From positions 1-26,465 of the forward strand of contig JAAWBP010000155.1 of assembly GCA_022792755.1 (NCBI GenBank): a stretch of 26,465 nucleotides of DNA. Direction: 5' to 3'. The translations under genes and the position numbers were made by a program. Positions 1-8,497 of this stretch are shown here, piece after piece. Within the stretch, counting starts at the first letter, position 1. The number at the start of each line of letters is the position of its first letter. Origin of the DNA: Oscillospiraceae bacterium. GTDB taxonomy: Bacteria > Bacillota > Clostridia > Oscillospirales > Ruminococcaceae. The notes below the pieces were generated by a model, which ran no database searches, was not told the DNA's origin, and worked only from the letters and a program-made list of their open reading frames with translations.

Positions 1-415
1 CGCCGCCCATCATGCGGTCCATCATACTCATAGCCGCACTGGTGCCGAGATAGAAGATGACAGGAGCCTCCCCCTCGATCCCTTCGTAGGTGACATCCGC
101 CAAAGAGAGCACGTCACCTTCCGTCAGCGCGTTGGAGAACTCGTAATACCTTTGTTCCTCTATACTCTCTACTTCCACTTCGCAGTTTGTATGCAGCATG
201 GTGTTCAATCTGGAATTGATCACACGAGTATAGTTTTCAAAGATACCATTGAGCATTTTGATACGGTCTTTGGTAAACTTTTTGGGGCTGTAAAAATCGT
301 ATTTTCGATATTTTTTTTCTGTGCTTTCCCCTGCCGGCTGCTCTAAGTTTTTTTCGCCACTTTGGACTGCACTCAACAGTGCATCAATCTGACTTTGTGA
401 CAATACGTCAGCCAT
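1..415 (-). CDS. fliM: Flagellar motor switch protein FliM, N-terminal part (runs off the left edge)
   Basis: FliM forms the middle of the cytoplasmic C-ring and binds phosphorylated CheY to set the direction of rotation. I translated the minus strand from the ATG at 415. The protein opens with MADVLSQSQIDALLSAV, the conserved CheY-P-binding N-terminal peptide of FliM. A charged linker follows (about residues 18-40), then the start of the middle domain, including DFYSPKKFTKD, an EVESIEEQRYYEF segment and a YLGTSAAMSMMDRMMGG stretch at the window edge. About 138 codons are present; the C-terminal half lies outside. An AGGTG ribosome binding site lies about 12 bases upstream. It is the last visible gene of the leftward fla operon, 85 bases after motB. 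The identity is clear; only its completeness cannot be judged. Confidence 0.95.
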   Translation of the reverse strand, partial: MADVLSQSQIDALLSAVQSGEKNLEQPAGESTEKKYRKYDFYSPKKFTKDRIKMLNGIFENYTRVINSRLNTMLHTNCEVEVESIEEQRYYEFSNALTEGDVLSLADVTYEGIEGEAPVIFYLGTSAAMSMMDRMMGG

Positions 416-500
416 AAGTTGTGTTTCACCTGCCTTAGCGTAGTTCTGATTATATGGATCAGCAGCTGCGGATCAGACCTGCTGGATTTATCCAGGTGAC

Positions 501-1274
501 TCATTTGTTTGCATCGTACTTGGTAATATCATCTTTCAGTTCCTCTTCCAGATTCCTGCCGCTCACAATCATCTCGATCCGGCGGTTTTTAGCCCTTTCC
601 GTCTCGTTTTGGTTGTTGGATACAGGCCGCCACTGTCCGTACCCCTCGCTGATCATCCGCGCCGGGTCGACGCTGCAGTGCAGCTGAATATATGCCAGCG
701 CGTTGGACGACCGCATCGCGGCGAGCGCCCGGTCTCCCATGACCTCATTCGGCTGGTTGGGTATTGCCTGCGCGGTATGTCCCATGACCCGGACTTCATC
801 GACCGATTTGTCGACCCTGGAAAGGATGTTCCCCATCGTTTCGAGAATCGGTTTCCCGTCTTCTCTCAGCCTGGAGTCGTTGCCGTCAAAGAAAACGACG
901 CTGTTAAAGGTCACAAAGACCTTCCCATCCCCTTTGCTGACCGAAACATCATTCTGCAGCCCTTGGTCGTTGACATATCCCTGCAATGCCTCAAAAAGCG
1001 ATTCTATATCATTATCAATTTCCGCCTGTGTGATCCCCAGGCCGGAACCGTCATCTTCGTTCGGGTCAGCATTAGGCCCGTCATTCCCTTCGGGATCGGT
1101 AACTGTTTCGACGGCGTCCGGGTTAAAGCTCATAACCAGCGCCTTCCAGTTTTGTTCACTTATGGTCGACATGGAGTAAAGCAGTACGAAGAAGCACAAT
1201 AACAGCGTGACCATATCTCCGTATGTATCCATCCAGTTAGCGCCGCCACCGCCACCGCCTTTTTTTCTCTTCAC
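501..1274 (-). CDS. motB: Flagellar stator protein MotB
   Basis: MotB anchors the proton- or sodium-driven stator to peptidoglycan and carries the ion-binding aspartate. The 257-residue protein starts at a GTG with AGGGGTG seven bases upstream. The N-terminus has a run of six glycines (6-11), then one membrane helix (about 20-38) that begins WMDTYGDMVTLLLCFF. Asp20 corresponds to the essential Asp32 of E. coli MotB. An acidic, glycine-rich linker (about 55-80) follows. The OmpA-like peptidoglycan-binding domain (about 118-240) includes VVFFDGNDSRL and the typical ending ERAKNRRIEMIVSG. It lies 33 bases after motA in the same operon. Length is normal for the family. The sequence alone does not decide the coupling ion. 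Confidence 0.95.
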   Translation of the reverse strand: MKRKKGGGGGGANWMDTYGDMVTLLLCFFVLLYSMSTISEQNWKALVMSFNPDAVETVTDPEGNDGPNADPNEDDGSGLGITQAEIDNDIESLFEALQGYVNDQGLQNDVSVSKGDGKVFVTFNSVVFFDGNDSRLREDGKPILETMGNILSRVDKSVDEVRVMGHTAQAIPNQPNEVMGDRALAAMRSSNALAYIQLHCSVDPARMISEGYGQWRPVSNNQNETERAKNRRIEMIVSGRNLEEELKDDITKYDANK

Positions 1275-1307
1275 TATTTTTCACCCCTGAAAAACCTTAA
1301 TTACCTT

Positions 1308-2156
1308 TTATTCTCCGGTGTTTTCTGCGGCGGACTCGCCCTTTTCTCCATTTTTCTCTTCGGCTGCGCGTTGTTTCTGATCCAGATAGGTCAAAAGCCG
1401 ATCTTTCAAGAACTTCGGATTCTCACCGGACTGGATCGATATGATGCCCTCTACGATGAGCATCTTACACAAGACTTCCTGTTCGTCGCGGGTCCGCAGA
1501 CCGGTTGCCACCGGCCCGAAGATTACATGGGCCAGGATACAGCCGTACAGCGTCGTAATCAAGGCGGTTCCCATATCGGAACCCAACGAAGATGCCCCTC
1601 CGCCGTCCAAGCTCATGTTTTTCAGCATGTTGATCAACCCTACCAAGGTACCGACCATACCGAAAGCCGGGGCGACGGCAGACGCCTTATCGTACATGGC
1701 TGCTACACTTTCGTGCCGGGCGGACATGGACTCGATATCGTTATCTAAAATATCCCGGACTTTATCCGGATCATTCGCATCTACAATCAGCATGATCGCC
1801 TGTTTGAAAAACGGGTCTTTCTGCTCGTTTGCTTTTTCCTCCAAAGCGAGAAGGCCGTTCTTTCGGGCGATCTGTGCGAGTTCTGTCAATTCTCCTATGT
1901 AAGTTTGAGGCTTGTACTTCTTCGTGTTCAGCAGGATCCCAAAATGTTTGGGGATCGATCCCAGCATTTTTCCTGGAAAGCTCGCCACTACAACACCGAT
2001 TGTACAGCCGATAACAATTAAGACACTGGAAACATCAAAAAAGTTGGAAAGCTGTCCAAAGTCGAAAGACATTGCCCCATTAATGGTCTTACTGATCATA
2101 CCAAACAGCATGACACAGATTGCAAATACCAAGCCGATGATGTAAGTCAGATTCAT
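1308..2156 (-). CDS. motA: Flagellar stator protein MotA
   Basis: MotA forms the ring around MotB in the stator and generates torque against FliG. The 282-residue protein has the MotA/TolQ/ExbB layout: two N-terminal membrane helices (about 3-21 and 44-62), a long cytoplasmic loop with charged residues (about 80-155), and two C-terminal helices (about 162-180 and 196-218). Helix 3 contains VAPAFGMVGTLVGLINML, with the conserved proline (Pro163) and glycines. Helix 4 contains MGTALITTLYGCILAHVIFGP. A charged tail rich in Glu and Lys ends the protein. GGAGGAGAG lies upstream of the ATG. It sits between flbD and motB, as in many Clostridia. Confidence 0.96.
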   Translation of the reverse strand: MNLTYIIGLVFAICVMLFGMISKTINGAMSFDFGQLSNFFDVSSVLIVIGCTIGVVVASFPGKMLGSIPKHFGILLNTKKYKPQTYIGELTELAQIARKNGLLALEEKANEQKDPFFKQAIMLIVDANDPDKVRDILDNDIESMSARHESVAAMYDKASAVAPAFGMVGTLVGLINMLKNMSLDGGGASSLGSDMGTALITTLYGCILAHVIFGPVATGLRTRDEQEVLCKMLIVEGIISIQSGENPKFLKDRLLTYLDQKQRAAEEKNGEKGESAAENTGE

Positions 2157-2198
2157 AAGAACGTACTCTCCTCCAATCCAAATGCCAAGAACAAGCTT

Positions 2199-2414
2199 TT
2201 AACGTTTATCTGTAATGGTAATTTCGCGATAAATGTCCCGAACCTTCGCGTTGTAGAGGGCTATTTTCTCAACAATCTCATCTGCGGTTTCGAGAACAAG
2301 GTAAAAGTCATGATTCATCATGACGACTTTCGATTCCGGGATCATTTCGATGCATTCGATCTGATCGTGATTGACCAAAAACTTGTCGCCGTTTCTTTTT
2401 GTTAAAACGATCAT
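2199..2414 (-). CDS. flbD: FlbD family small flagellar protein
   Basis: This 71-residue protein matches the small FlbD family of Firmicutes and spirochetes. It has the family opening MIVLTKRNG and the following sequence NHDQIECIEMIPESKVVM, then a short predicted helix (about 46-60). It is not related to the Caulobacter sigma-54 activator of the same name. Its role is poorly defined; its fixed position between flgE and motA, seen here too, suggests a part in hook or stator gene function. AAAGGAG lies about 13 bases upstream of the ATG. A perfect hairpin sits just upstream, between flgE and this gene. The family call is firm; the function is not known. Confidence 0.9.
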   Translation of the reverse strand: MIVLTKRNGDKFLVNHDQIECIEMIPESKVVMMNHDFYLVLETADEIVEKIALYNAKVRDIYREITITDKR

Positions 2415-2448
2415 CCCGCATAAGCTCCTTTACTAACAGCAACCAGCC

Positions 2449-2476
2449 TTGCATGAGGGGAAATCCCCTCATGCAA
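2449..2476 (-). other. Perfect 12-bp hairpin between flgE and flbD
   Basis: Two perfectly complementary 12-base arms (TTGCATGAGGGG at 2449-2460 and its complement at 2465-2476) enclose a 4-base loop. It lies between the flgE stop and the flbD ribosome binding site. Neither strand has a following T-run, so it does not look like an intrinsic terminator. An RNA processing or stabilising element, or a leaky attenuator, that sets the hook-to-stator transcript ratio is an inference. Confidence 0.75.
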
Positions 2477-2492
2477 AACCGGAGCATATTAT

Positions 2493-3662
2493 TTAGCGCT
2501 TTATATTGACCAATTCTTCAAGCATGGTGTCTGTTACAGTAATGATACGGGTATTGGCCTGATAACCACGCTGGGTGGTGATCATTTCGGAAATTTCCAT
2601 CGCCAGGTCGGTCTTTGATGACTCGAGGCCCGCAGTCTGAAGGGAGGAACCGCTTCCGTCGACCTTCATCTTCTCCAGCACATCCGTCCCCGCAGGAAGC
2701 ATGCTGCTGTTGACACCGCTGATGCCTCTTTTATACAGGTCGTTGCCATTCGCATCCTGGTCGTCGAGTTTGTCGGTGCCGTCGCCCTTAGGGTTGGTGC
2801 TGCTGGTATACATCTTTTCGCCGATGCCGCCCATCAAGGAAACCTTGAGGTCGCCCGCACCGTCGCCGGCCTTGTAGTAGGCGCCGTTCAGATGGGTGAC
2901 GCCGTTGGGGTTGGTCACGTTGCCGATGGCGATGACGCCGATGGTGATCATCTCGCCGGTCTCAGTGACGTTGGCGGTGATCCGGCCGGTAGCCGGGTCG
3001 ATCGTTACATTGTCCACCGCCACATCGGGGAGTTCTGAATCATAATCGGTCAGCGGCTTATTGCCGTCTACCTTGGGATAGCGGACTACAACCTTTTCAA
3101 TGGGGTTGCCGTCTGCGTCTACACCCGGAACCTTCTCCATCTTAGGATAGCGGATCGGCACGAGCTGGTCGCTGTAGATCGGCTCGCCGTTTACGTTGCC
3201 GATACACATAAACCCGTAGACCACCGAACCGTCGTACTTGGAAAGGTACCCGTCCGATTTGAATTCAAGGTCGCCGACGCGGGTGAGTGTCAGGGACTTT
3301 AAAGACTCAGGGTCAGTCGGATCGATGTTATTTGCCACATTCTTATCGCCCACCATGAAAAATCCCTGTCCATAAATCATACAGTCGAGCGGCCTTCCGG
3401 TCGGGGAATAGTTGCCGGTGCTCATATCGATATCAATCGAAGAGAGCTGAACGCCGTAACCGATCTGAGAAGGGTTGCGCCCACCGACGGTCGCAGTACC
3501 GTTGGAACCGGATGAACTGGTGGTATAAAGGGAATCGGCAAAGATGGTTCTCTGCGCTTTGTAACCCTGGGTATTGATGTTGGCGATGTTGTTACCGACA
3601 ACGTTCAGTTTGCTCATATGGGCTTTCAGCCCGGAAATAGCTGCATACATGGCTCCAGTCAT
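2493..3662 (-). CDS. flgE: Flagellar hook protein FlgE
   Basis: FlgE polymerises into the flexible hook between rod and filament. The 389-residue protein opens with the conserved rod/hook/HAP N-terminus (MYAAISGLKAHMSKLNVVGN, then NNIANINTQGYK). The hook-type motif SIDIDMSTGNYSPTGRPLD follows at about 78-96, with a GQGFFMV segment after it. The middle (about 150-320) is the variable exposed domain. The C-terminus has the family ending LAMEISEMITTQRGYQANTR and a final leucine-rich helix for coiled-coil packing. An AAAGGAGT ribosome binding site lies 12 bases upstream of the ATG. It follows flgD and the TIGR02530 gene, as expected for hook assembly genes. Confidence 0.96.
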   Translation of the reverse strand: MTGAMYAAISGLKAHMSKLNVVGNNIANINTQGYKAQRTIFADSLYTTSSSGSNGTATVGGRNPSQIGYGVQLSSIDIDMSTGNYSPTGRPLDCMIYGQGFFMVGDKNVANNIDPTDPESLKSLTLTRVGDLEFKSDGYLSKYDGSVVYGFMCIGNVNGEPIYSDQLVPIRYPKMEKVPGVDADGNPIEKVVVRYPKVDGNKPLTDYDSELPDVAVDNVTIDPATGRITANVTETGEMITIGVIAIGNVTNPNGVTHLNGAYYKAGDGAGDLKVSLMGGIGEKMYTSSTNPKGDGTDKLDDQDANGNDLYKRGISGVNSSMLPAGTDVLEKMKVDGSGSSLQTAGLESSKTDLAMEISEMITTQRGYQANTRIITVTDTMLEELVNIKR

Positions 3663-3755
3663 GTTTTACTTGTACTCCTTTCGATTTGGCGCCGCCTGCC
3701 CCCGTCAATCGGGCGGGGAGCAAAGGCATCCGAAACCGGTCCTGCCATCTGTAAT

Positions 3756-4145
3756 TTACAGGAACACGGCGCCGTCAATGTTTGTGAATACGTTTTCTTT
3801 CATCTCATCCTGGGTGATCGCGGTAATCACCTTAGCGTTTGGCACGTTAATGATGAATGCCTTTTCCGAATCCATGGCCAGAATATTGGTCGCACCCTTT
3901 GCCTGAGCACGGATCATACTGCCGCGGAGCTGGTCGATCAAGTCGGAGGTGATGTCAATTCCGCGTTCCTCCGCCCGGGAAATGGCATGCTTTGAAAAGG
4001 CCACGTCCTGCTGCGCCGGCTGCTGGGCTTGGATCAGCTCCTGCTGAAGCACCGCACCGAAGCCGCCTGCCTGGTTGCTAGGCTGGCTAACAGGGGCAAC
4101 TTTCTGCTGTTGCTGCTGTATCTGGCCCGATAATTTCTGGATCAT
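3756..4145 (-). CDS. Flagellar operon protein, TIGR02530 type
   Basis: This 129-residue protein matches the family of small flagellar operon proteins usually found between flgD and flgE in Firmicutes (TIGR02530). After a Gln-rich N-terminus (about 8-50) come the family features: FSKHAISRAEERGIDI, a predicted helix LIDQLRGSMIRAQAKG, and the ending ITQDEMKENVFTNIDGAVFL. The molecular function is not established; the location suggests a hook assembly or export role. It starts 15 bases after the flgD stop. The ribosome binding site is weak (GGTGG), so translation may be coupled to flgD. Confidence 0.88.
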   Translation of the reverse strand: MIQKLSGQIQQQQQKVAPVSQPSNQAGGFGAVLQQELIQAQQPAQQDVAFSKHAISRAEERGIDITSDLIDQLRGSMIRAQAKGATNILAMDSEKAFIINVPNAKVITAITQDEMKENVFTNIDGAVFL

Positions 4146-4160
4146 AGCTGTGCCACCACC

Positions 4161-4688
4161 TTAAATTGCCTGGCTTTCTTCCGGCGACGGAGGATTGTCT
4201 CCACCCTCTTCGCCTTCTCCCGGAGTTTCTTCCGGCTTATTGTCTTCTTCCTTCTGCGGCAGACGCCCTACCGACATGATCTGGCTCATGTAATAGAAGG
4301 TATCGTCGACAAAAACAACCTGTTCACCGTCGTACGTACCGGTCGCAGTCACCGTTCCAACTACCTCGTGCAACTGGCCTTTCTCGTCATAGATCCCGAT
4401 TGTTACTTCCTTCCCGACGAGAGAAGCCGCATAAGACATCAGGGATGCGTCGGTCATGTTTACGAGTGCCTGGATCATCTGCATCTGCACCATCTGGTTG
4501 AGCATCTCAGAGGTATCCGCCGTATCGTCGATCGACTGGTTTTGAAACTGTGCAATCATCAGCTTCAAAAAATCGGTCATATCGAGGCCGATGCCATCGT
4601 TGCTTTTTTTAACGGCCTGGGTTCCATTTACGTTCCCATTTCCAGTCGCCGCTCCTACATAAGCGCCTAAATCACCAATATAGCCCAT
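4161..4688 (-). CDS. flgD: Hook-capping protein FlgD
   Basis: FlgD forms the cap under which FlgE subunits assemble and is released when the hook is complete. The 175-residue protein has the conserved core DMTDFLKLMIAQFQNQSIDD (about 36-55), then the TSEMLNQMVQMQMIQALVNM helix and a short beta domain (about 85-135). The C-terminus is an acidic Pro/Glu/Gly-rich tail (about 145-175). Like many Firmicutes FlgD proteins it is shorter than the enterobacterial form. AAAGGAGGAAATGT precedes the ATG. It lies between fliK and the TIGR02530 gene with gaps of under 20 bases. Confidence 0.93.
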   Translation of the reverse strand: MGYIGDLGAYVGAATGNGNVNGTQAVKKSNDGIGLDMTDFLKLMIAQFQNQSIDDTADTSEMLNQMVQMQMIQALVNMTDASLMSYAASLVGKEVTIGIYDEKGQLHEVVGTVTATGTYDGEQVVFVDDTFYYMSQIMSVGRLPQKEEDNKPEETPGEGEEGGDNPPSPEESQAI

Positions 4689-4706
4689 ACATTTCCTCCT
4701 TTCTTG

Positions 4707-5822
4707 TTAAGAAACTGCTTCCATTGGGATAAGCCCCAAACGAAGCTGATGCAAAAAGTCGTCATTCTGCCGGGGATGCTGTCTCTGCTCTTGCTGGCGC
4801 TGCTGGCCTTGGTTGCCGTTGTGCCCATCGTAGGAATTCTGGCGGTTGTCGGCCTGCTGGTTTTCCTGCTGGCGCTGAACCTCTACCTGAACCGTCTGCT
4901 GGCCGTGGTCAGCCAAAATCCCTTGCAGATTCGAAACATGTTTTTGCAGTAAGCCCTGGGTGTGAACGCTTTCCGCGCTCAAAACCACATGCACCAATCC
5001 GTCGCTGTTTCGGGATATTTCGACCGTTACATTGCCGAGATATTCAGGCGTCAGTTTGATCTCTACCTTGGACGCGCCGTTTTGCACCGCCTCCATCAGC
5101 TTATCGCCGATCTGCATTTCGATGCCGTCCGCCTCGGGAGTGCTGAATACTTCCTCCGCTTCGGCGACTTTGACCGGAACCGCTTCAACATCTTTGAATA
5201 AAAGCGTTTCCGCCGCCTCCGACAGGTCTGCATCCAACAGTTCGGCATCCGGTGCATCCGCATCTTCACGCTGGGACACGGCCTTCACCACCTCAGGTTT
5301 TTCCTGAACCGGTGTTAAGTCATCGGCTTTTCCCTGTGTCTGCACCTCTGCCGCCGCCTGAGGAACCTCTACCGGCTTTTCTACAACCTGCTCTGCCGAG
5401 ACAACCTCGATCTGCTCTGCCAGCTGGGGCTGTGTTTCAATTTGACCCCCGTCGTCAACCTCCGGGACTGCCAAAACAGCGGCCTCCGCCATAGGCGTTA
5501 CCTCTGCTGCCGTCACCGGCGCTTCCTCCGGGATCACCACCTGGTTTGGCATCAAAACGACTGCCATTTGGGATGCTGCCAATTCCTGCGCAAGGCCGAG
5601 ATCTTCCTCAGAACCGCCAGCTGCCGGATCCTTCGCCCCAGAATTCACATCTTTCGGCGGATCGTTTTTCTGCGCTGCGTCAACGGGATCCTTCTTCTGC
5701 TGCATAAGCTCTTTAAAGCTGCTGCCTTCCGAAGGGTCCTCCGGTTTTGGCTGTTTGCCGGCTGCCGGAATCTCAAACGCTGTCTGGACGATGTCCAAGA
5801 TCATACCATATGCTTGCTCCAT
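4707..5822 (-). CDS. fliK: Flagellar hook-length control protein FliK
   Basis: FliK is the secreted ruler that measures the hook and triggers the substrate switch in FlhB. I chose the ATG at 5822 because AGGAGGTGAG lies just upstream. A longer reading frame begins at 5864 but has no support. The 371-residue protein opens MEQAYGMILDIV, then has a long, low-complexity Ala/Glu/Pro/Val-rich ruler region (about 20-230). The Flg_hook C-terminal domain (about 240-330) contains VEIKLTPEYLGNVTVEI, the family signature. The tail is very rich in Gln, Arg and Asn. Weak conservation outside the C-terminal domain is usual for FliK. Position between fliJ and flgD agrees. Confidence 0.92.
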   Translation of the reverse strand: MEQAYGMILDIVQTAFEIPAAGKQPKPEDPSEGSSFKELMQQKKDPVDAAQKNDPPKDVNSGAKDPAAGGSEEDLGLAQELAASQMAVVLMPNQVVIPEEAPVTAAEVTPMAEAAVLAVPEVDDGGQIETQPQLAEQIEVVSAEQVVEKPVEVPQAAAEVQTQGKADDLTPVQEKPEVVKAVSQREDADAPDAELLDADLSEAAETLLFKDVEAVPVKVAEAEEVFSTPEADGIEMQIGDKLMEAVQNGASKVEIKLTPEYLGNVTVEISRNSDGLVHVVLSAESVHTQGLLQKHVSNLQGILADHGQQTVQVEVQRQQENQQADNRQNSYDGHNGNQGQQRQQEQRQHPRQNDDFLHQLRLGLIPMEAVS

Positions 5823-5894
5823 CTTCTCACCTCCTCTCAATGGGATTCTATTTCCAAACGGCAAGCCAATGGTTTGCCGGTATGGACGCTTTCT

Positions 5895-6344
5895 TTATGC
5901 AGAATGGGTAAATGCCCTGGAATTGCTGACAAATTCTTCGATAAAAGCCTCTTCGCTTTTCTGCACGGCCTTCTGATAAAGGCCCAGTTTTTTTTCTTTG
6001 AGCTTTTCTAAAGAGGCGGTCTCTTTTTTCGCCTCAATCACCACGCTGCGTTTCTGTTCCTCGATTTCGCGCAGCTTTTCGAGCTGTTTGGTCTCCTGCT
6101 GGATCTTCGCCTCCATCGCCCGAAGCCGGCTTTCATAAAACAGCGCTTCGGTGATCAGCAGGCCGGTCTTTTTGCTTTCACAAAACTCTTCATTATATGC
6201 CCGGTAACCGTGCCATGCCTCTTGTAAAACTTCCTCCTGCCGCTGCACCTCGGCAATCGCGGCGGCGTGTTCCGCCTGAACCGATTCCAAAATCTGCTGT
6301 TTATAATCTAAAACCTTGTCCAGTGAAAAGGAAAATTTCTTCAT
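5895..6344 (-). CDS. fliJ: Flagellar export chaperone FliJ
   Basis: FliJ is the central stalk-like coiled coil of the export ATPase FliI and recycles chaperones. The 149-residue protein starts MKKFSFSLDKVLDYKQQILE, the typical FliJ opening. Nearly the whole length is predicted coiled coil, rich in Glu, Lys, Gln and Ala. Low sequence identity is normal for the family; length (about 147-150) and position directly after fliI fix the call. AAAGGAA lies about 10 bases upstream of the ATG, and the gap to fliI is 21 bases. Seventy-two bases separate it from fliK. Confidence 0.9.
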   Translation of the reverse strand: MKKFSFSLDKVLDYKQQILESVQAEHAAAIAEVQRQEEVLQEAWHGYRAYNEEFCESKKTGLLITEALFYESRLRAMEAKIQQETKQLEKLREIEEQKRSVVIEAKKETASLEKLKEKKLGLYQKAVQKSEEAFIEEFVSNSRAFTHSA

Positions 6345-6365
6345 TCCAACAATTCCTTTGCCCTA

Positions 6366-7673
6366 TTACTTCAGAATTTGATCTAATTTTTCAAGCGTCT
6401 CCTCATAAGAAAACGCCTCATCGGTTCCTTGTGTCAAAAAGGCGTTGACCGCATCGATCTTCGATAAAGCATAATCCAGCTTCCGGTTTGTACCCGCCTT
6501 ATAAGCACCGATGGATACCAGGTCGGCATTTTTTTCATAAACACTCATGACGTCGCGGACCCTCGAAGCCAGCTGCCGGTGTTCGACCGGAACGATCTCG
6601 GTCATCAGACGGGAGATGCTGGCGCCGACGTCAATTGCAGGATAGTGGTTGGCGTGTGCAAGCGCACGGGAAAGGACGATGTGTCCGTCGAGGATACCGC
6701 GAACCGTATCTGCGATCGGCTCATTCGTATCGTCCCCCTCCACCAGAACCGTATAAACGCCGGTGATCGAGCCCTTATTGAAGTTGCCGCTGCGCTCTAA
6801 GAGCTTCGGCAGTTCAGCGTAAATAGAAGGGGTATAGCCCCTCGCCACCGGCGGCTCCCCGATCGCGAGCCCGATTTCGCGCTGGGCCATGGCGAACCTC
6901 GTCAGAGAATCCATCATGAGCAGCACGTCGTAGCCCTGGTCCCGGAAATACTCCGCAATCCCCGTTGCGACGCTGGGACATTTCATCCGCAGCATAGCCG
7001 GCTGGTCAGAGGTGGCGACCACGAGGATCGAGCGCCGCATCCCTTCCTCGCCCAGATCCTTCTGGACAAATTCGAGGACCTCACGGCCTCGCTCGCCCAC
7101 AAGGGCGATCACATTGATGTCCGCCTTTACATTCCTGGCGATCATCCCCATCAGCGTACTTTTTCCCACGCCGGAACCGGCGAAGATCCCAATACGCTGG
7201 CCTTTGCCGATGGTGAGCAGGCCGTCTATGGCTTTCACGCCGAACTCCATCCGCTCGCGGATCGGAGGGCGCTGCAAGGGGTTAATATGTGAACCGACGA
7301 CGCGGTAAGGCGTTCCCTCTTCAAAAGCCCCCTGCCCGTCGATCGGCTGTCCCAGAGCGTTGATAATCCTCCCGCGCAGATACTCGCCTACGCGGAGTGT
7401 GAGCTGGCCCCCGGTGTTCCGGACGAAATTCCCGGCGGAAATCCCGTTCATGTTGGAATACGGCATGAGCAGGATGCGGTCATTTTTAAAACCAACCACC
7501 TCCGCCGTCACCTGCCGCCCGGATTCGCTGTTGTAGATGCGGCAAATGTCTCCAATAGCCGCCCGTCCGCCGGAAGCCTCGATCGACATTCCAACAATGT
7601 TTTCAATTTTACCTGTCAGGCTATAGGTTTCAGCATTATAGACCTGACGAGTCATCTGTTGAAATGCAGACAT
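6366..7673 (-). CDS. fliI: Flagellum-specific ATPase FliI
   Basis: FliI is the hexameric ATPase that energises unloading of substrates at the flagellar type III export gate. The 435-residue protein has a beta-barrel N-terminal domain (about 1-95), then the F1-ATPase-like catalytic core. Walker A is AGSGVGKST (165-173, Lys171). LVGERGREV lies at about 191-199 and Walker B is DVLLMMDSLTR (Asp255). The ATP synthase alpha/beta signature PAIDVGASISR is at 345-355. AAGGAG lies seven bases upstream of the ATG. It follows fliH with an 11-base gap. All key residues are present. Confidence 0.97.
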   Translation of the reverse strand: MSAFQQMTRQVYNAETYSLTGKIENIVGMSIEASGGRAAIGDICRIYNSESGRQVTAEVVGFKNDRILLMPYSNMNGISAGNFVRNTGGQLTLRVGEYLRGRIINALGQPIDGQGAFEEGTPYRVVGSHINPLQRPPIRERMEFGVKAIDGLLTIGKGQRIGIFAGSGVGKSTLMGMIARNVKADINVIALVGERGREVLEFVQKDLGEEGMRRSILVVATSDQPAMLRMKCPSVATGIAEYFRDQGYDVLLMMDSLTRFAMAQREIGLAIGEPPVARGYTPSIYAELPKLLERSGNFNKGSITGVYTVLVEGDDTNEPIADTVRGILDGHIVLSRALAHANHYPAIDVGASISRLMTEIVPVEHRQLASRVRDVMSVYEKNADLVSIGAYKAGTNRKLDYALSKIDAVNAFLTQGTDEAFSYEETLEKLDQILK

Positions 7674-7684
7674 ACGGTTTCTCC

Positions 7685-8497
7685 TTAAAAACTGAAATTG
7701 ATCGTTTCGTTTTCATCCTGATAGGAATCGGACAAAAGGCTGCGAATATTCCCCAGCTGGGTCGAAACGCTGGCGTCGATGATTTCGTCCGGCATTTCGA
7801 TGACGCAGGTTCCAGACTCATCGTCTGCCATTGGGACGATCCGCACCCTGTCTGAGAGGGCCGAAATAGCCGAAGTCAGGGAAGCGGGGAGTTCGCCCAT
7901 CCGCTTGATGTCACTTTCAGCAATATATATATGCACCCATTCTCTGTGCTTATGCTTATCCAAGGCCGTTTGCACCATCCGCCCTATAATCTCGGTGCTG
8001 CTCCTCAGGCTGACACAGATGACCTTTTCGGCAATCGCAATCGCCAAGTCCCGCAGGTCGTCGAGATTTTCGTCCATCTGCCGGTCCAAAGCGGCGCCGG
8101 CCCGGTCCAAAAACCGCTGCACTTCGTCCGCCATCTGAGCGGCCTGCTTTTCCCGCTCGCGGGCTCCTTCCTCAAGTGCCTGGGAGAGGCCGTCGGCATA
8201 TCCATCCTGGCGGCCGGATTCCCGCGCCTCCTGATAAATGGCTTCCGCCTCTTTCCGCGCCTCTTCCCTTGCCCGCTCCAAAAGCTCTTCCGCTTCCCGG
8301 TGGGCATCCTGCACGATTGCATCGGCCTGCACATTGGCGTAATCGATAAAACTGCCGCCGGATTCCTCGCCTTCTTCAGGTTGCTCCGAACCCTCCGGCA
8401 GCTCCTGCTCTTCAGGCTCTGCCTCTGTCAGGGCGACTTCCGGAAACACATAGGCTTCGGCGCTGGAAGAAGAGAAATATTTAAATATATTAGGCAA
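7685..8497 (-). CDS. fliH: Flagellar assembly protein FliH
   Basis: FliH binds and restrains FliI and links it to the C-ring and export gate. The 270-residue protein starts at a TTG that overlaps the end of fliG by 8 bases; AAAGGA lies 8 bases upstream, inside fliG. It has an acidic Glu/Pro-rich N-terminus (about 20-48), a long Ala/Glu/Arg helix (about 55-150) and a C-terminal FliH/V-type ATPase subunit E-like domain containing DLAIAIAEKVI and GTCVIEMPDEIIDASVSTQL. GxxxG-type repeats in the helix (GRQDGYADG) are typical. The overlap implies translational coupling with fliG. Confidence 0.92.
   Translation of the reverse strand: MPNIFKYFSSSSAEAYVFPEVALTEAEPEEQELPEGSEQPEEGEESGGSFIDYANVQADAIVQDAHREAEELLERAREEARKEAEAIYQEARESGRQDGYADGLSQALEEGAREREKQAAQMADEVQRFLDRAGAALDRQMDENLDDLRDLAIAIAEKVICVSLRSSTEIIGRMVQTALDKHKHREWVHIYIAESDIKRMGELPASLTSAISALSDRVRIVPMADDESGTCVIEMPDEIIDASVSTQLGNIRSLLSDSYQDENETINFSF

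Noticed and set aside
3694..3720. GC-rich inverted repeat between flgE and the TIGR02530 gene
   Set aside because: The arms match only in part with bulges, and no T-run follows, so it is not reported as a terminator.
4704..4952. Strongly hydrophobic plus-strand ORF resembling a membrane peptide
   Set aside because: It is the antisense of the Gln-rich end of fliK: reversed Gln codons (CAG/CAA) read as leucine. No ribosome binding site is seen.
5859..5879. Small hairpin CGGCAA/TTGCCG between fliJ and fliK
   Set aside because: The stem is only six bases with a nine-base loop and no T-run; it is likely by chance.
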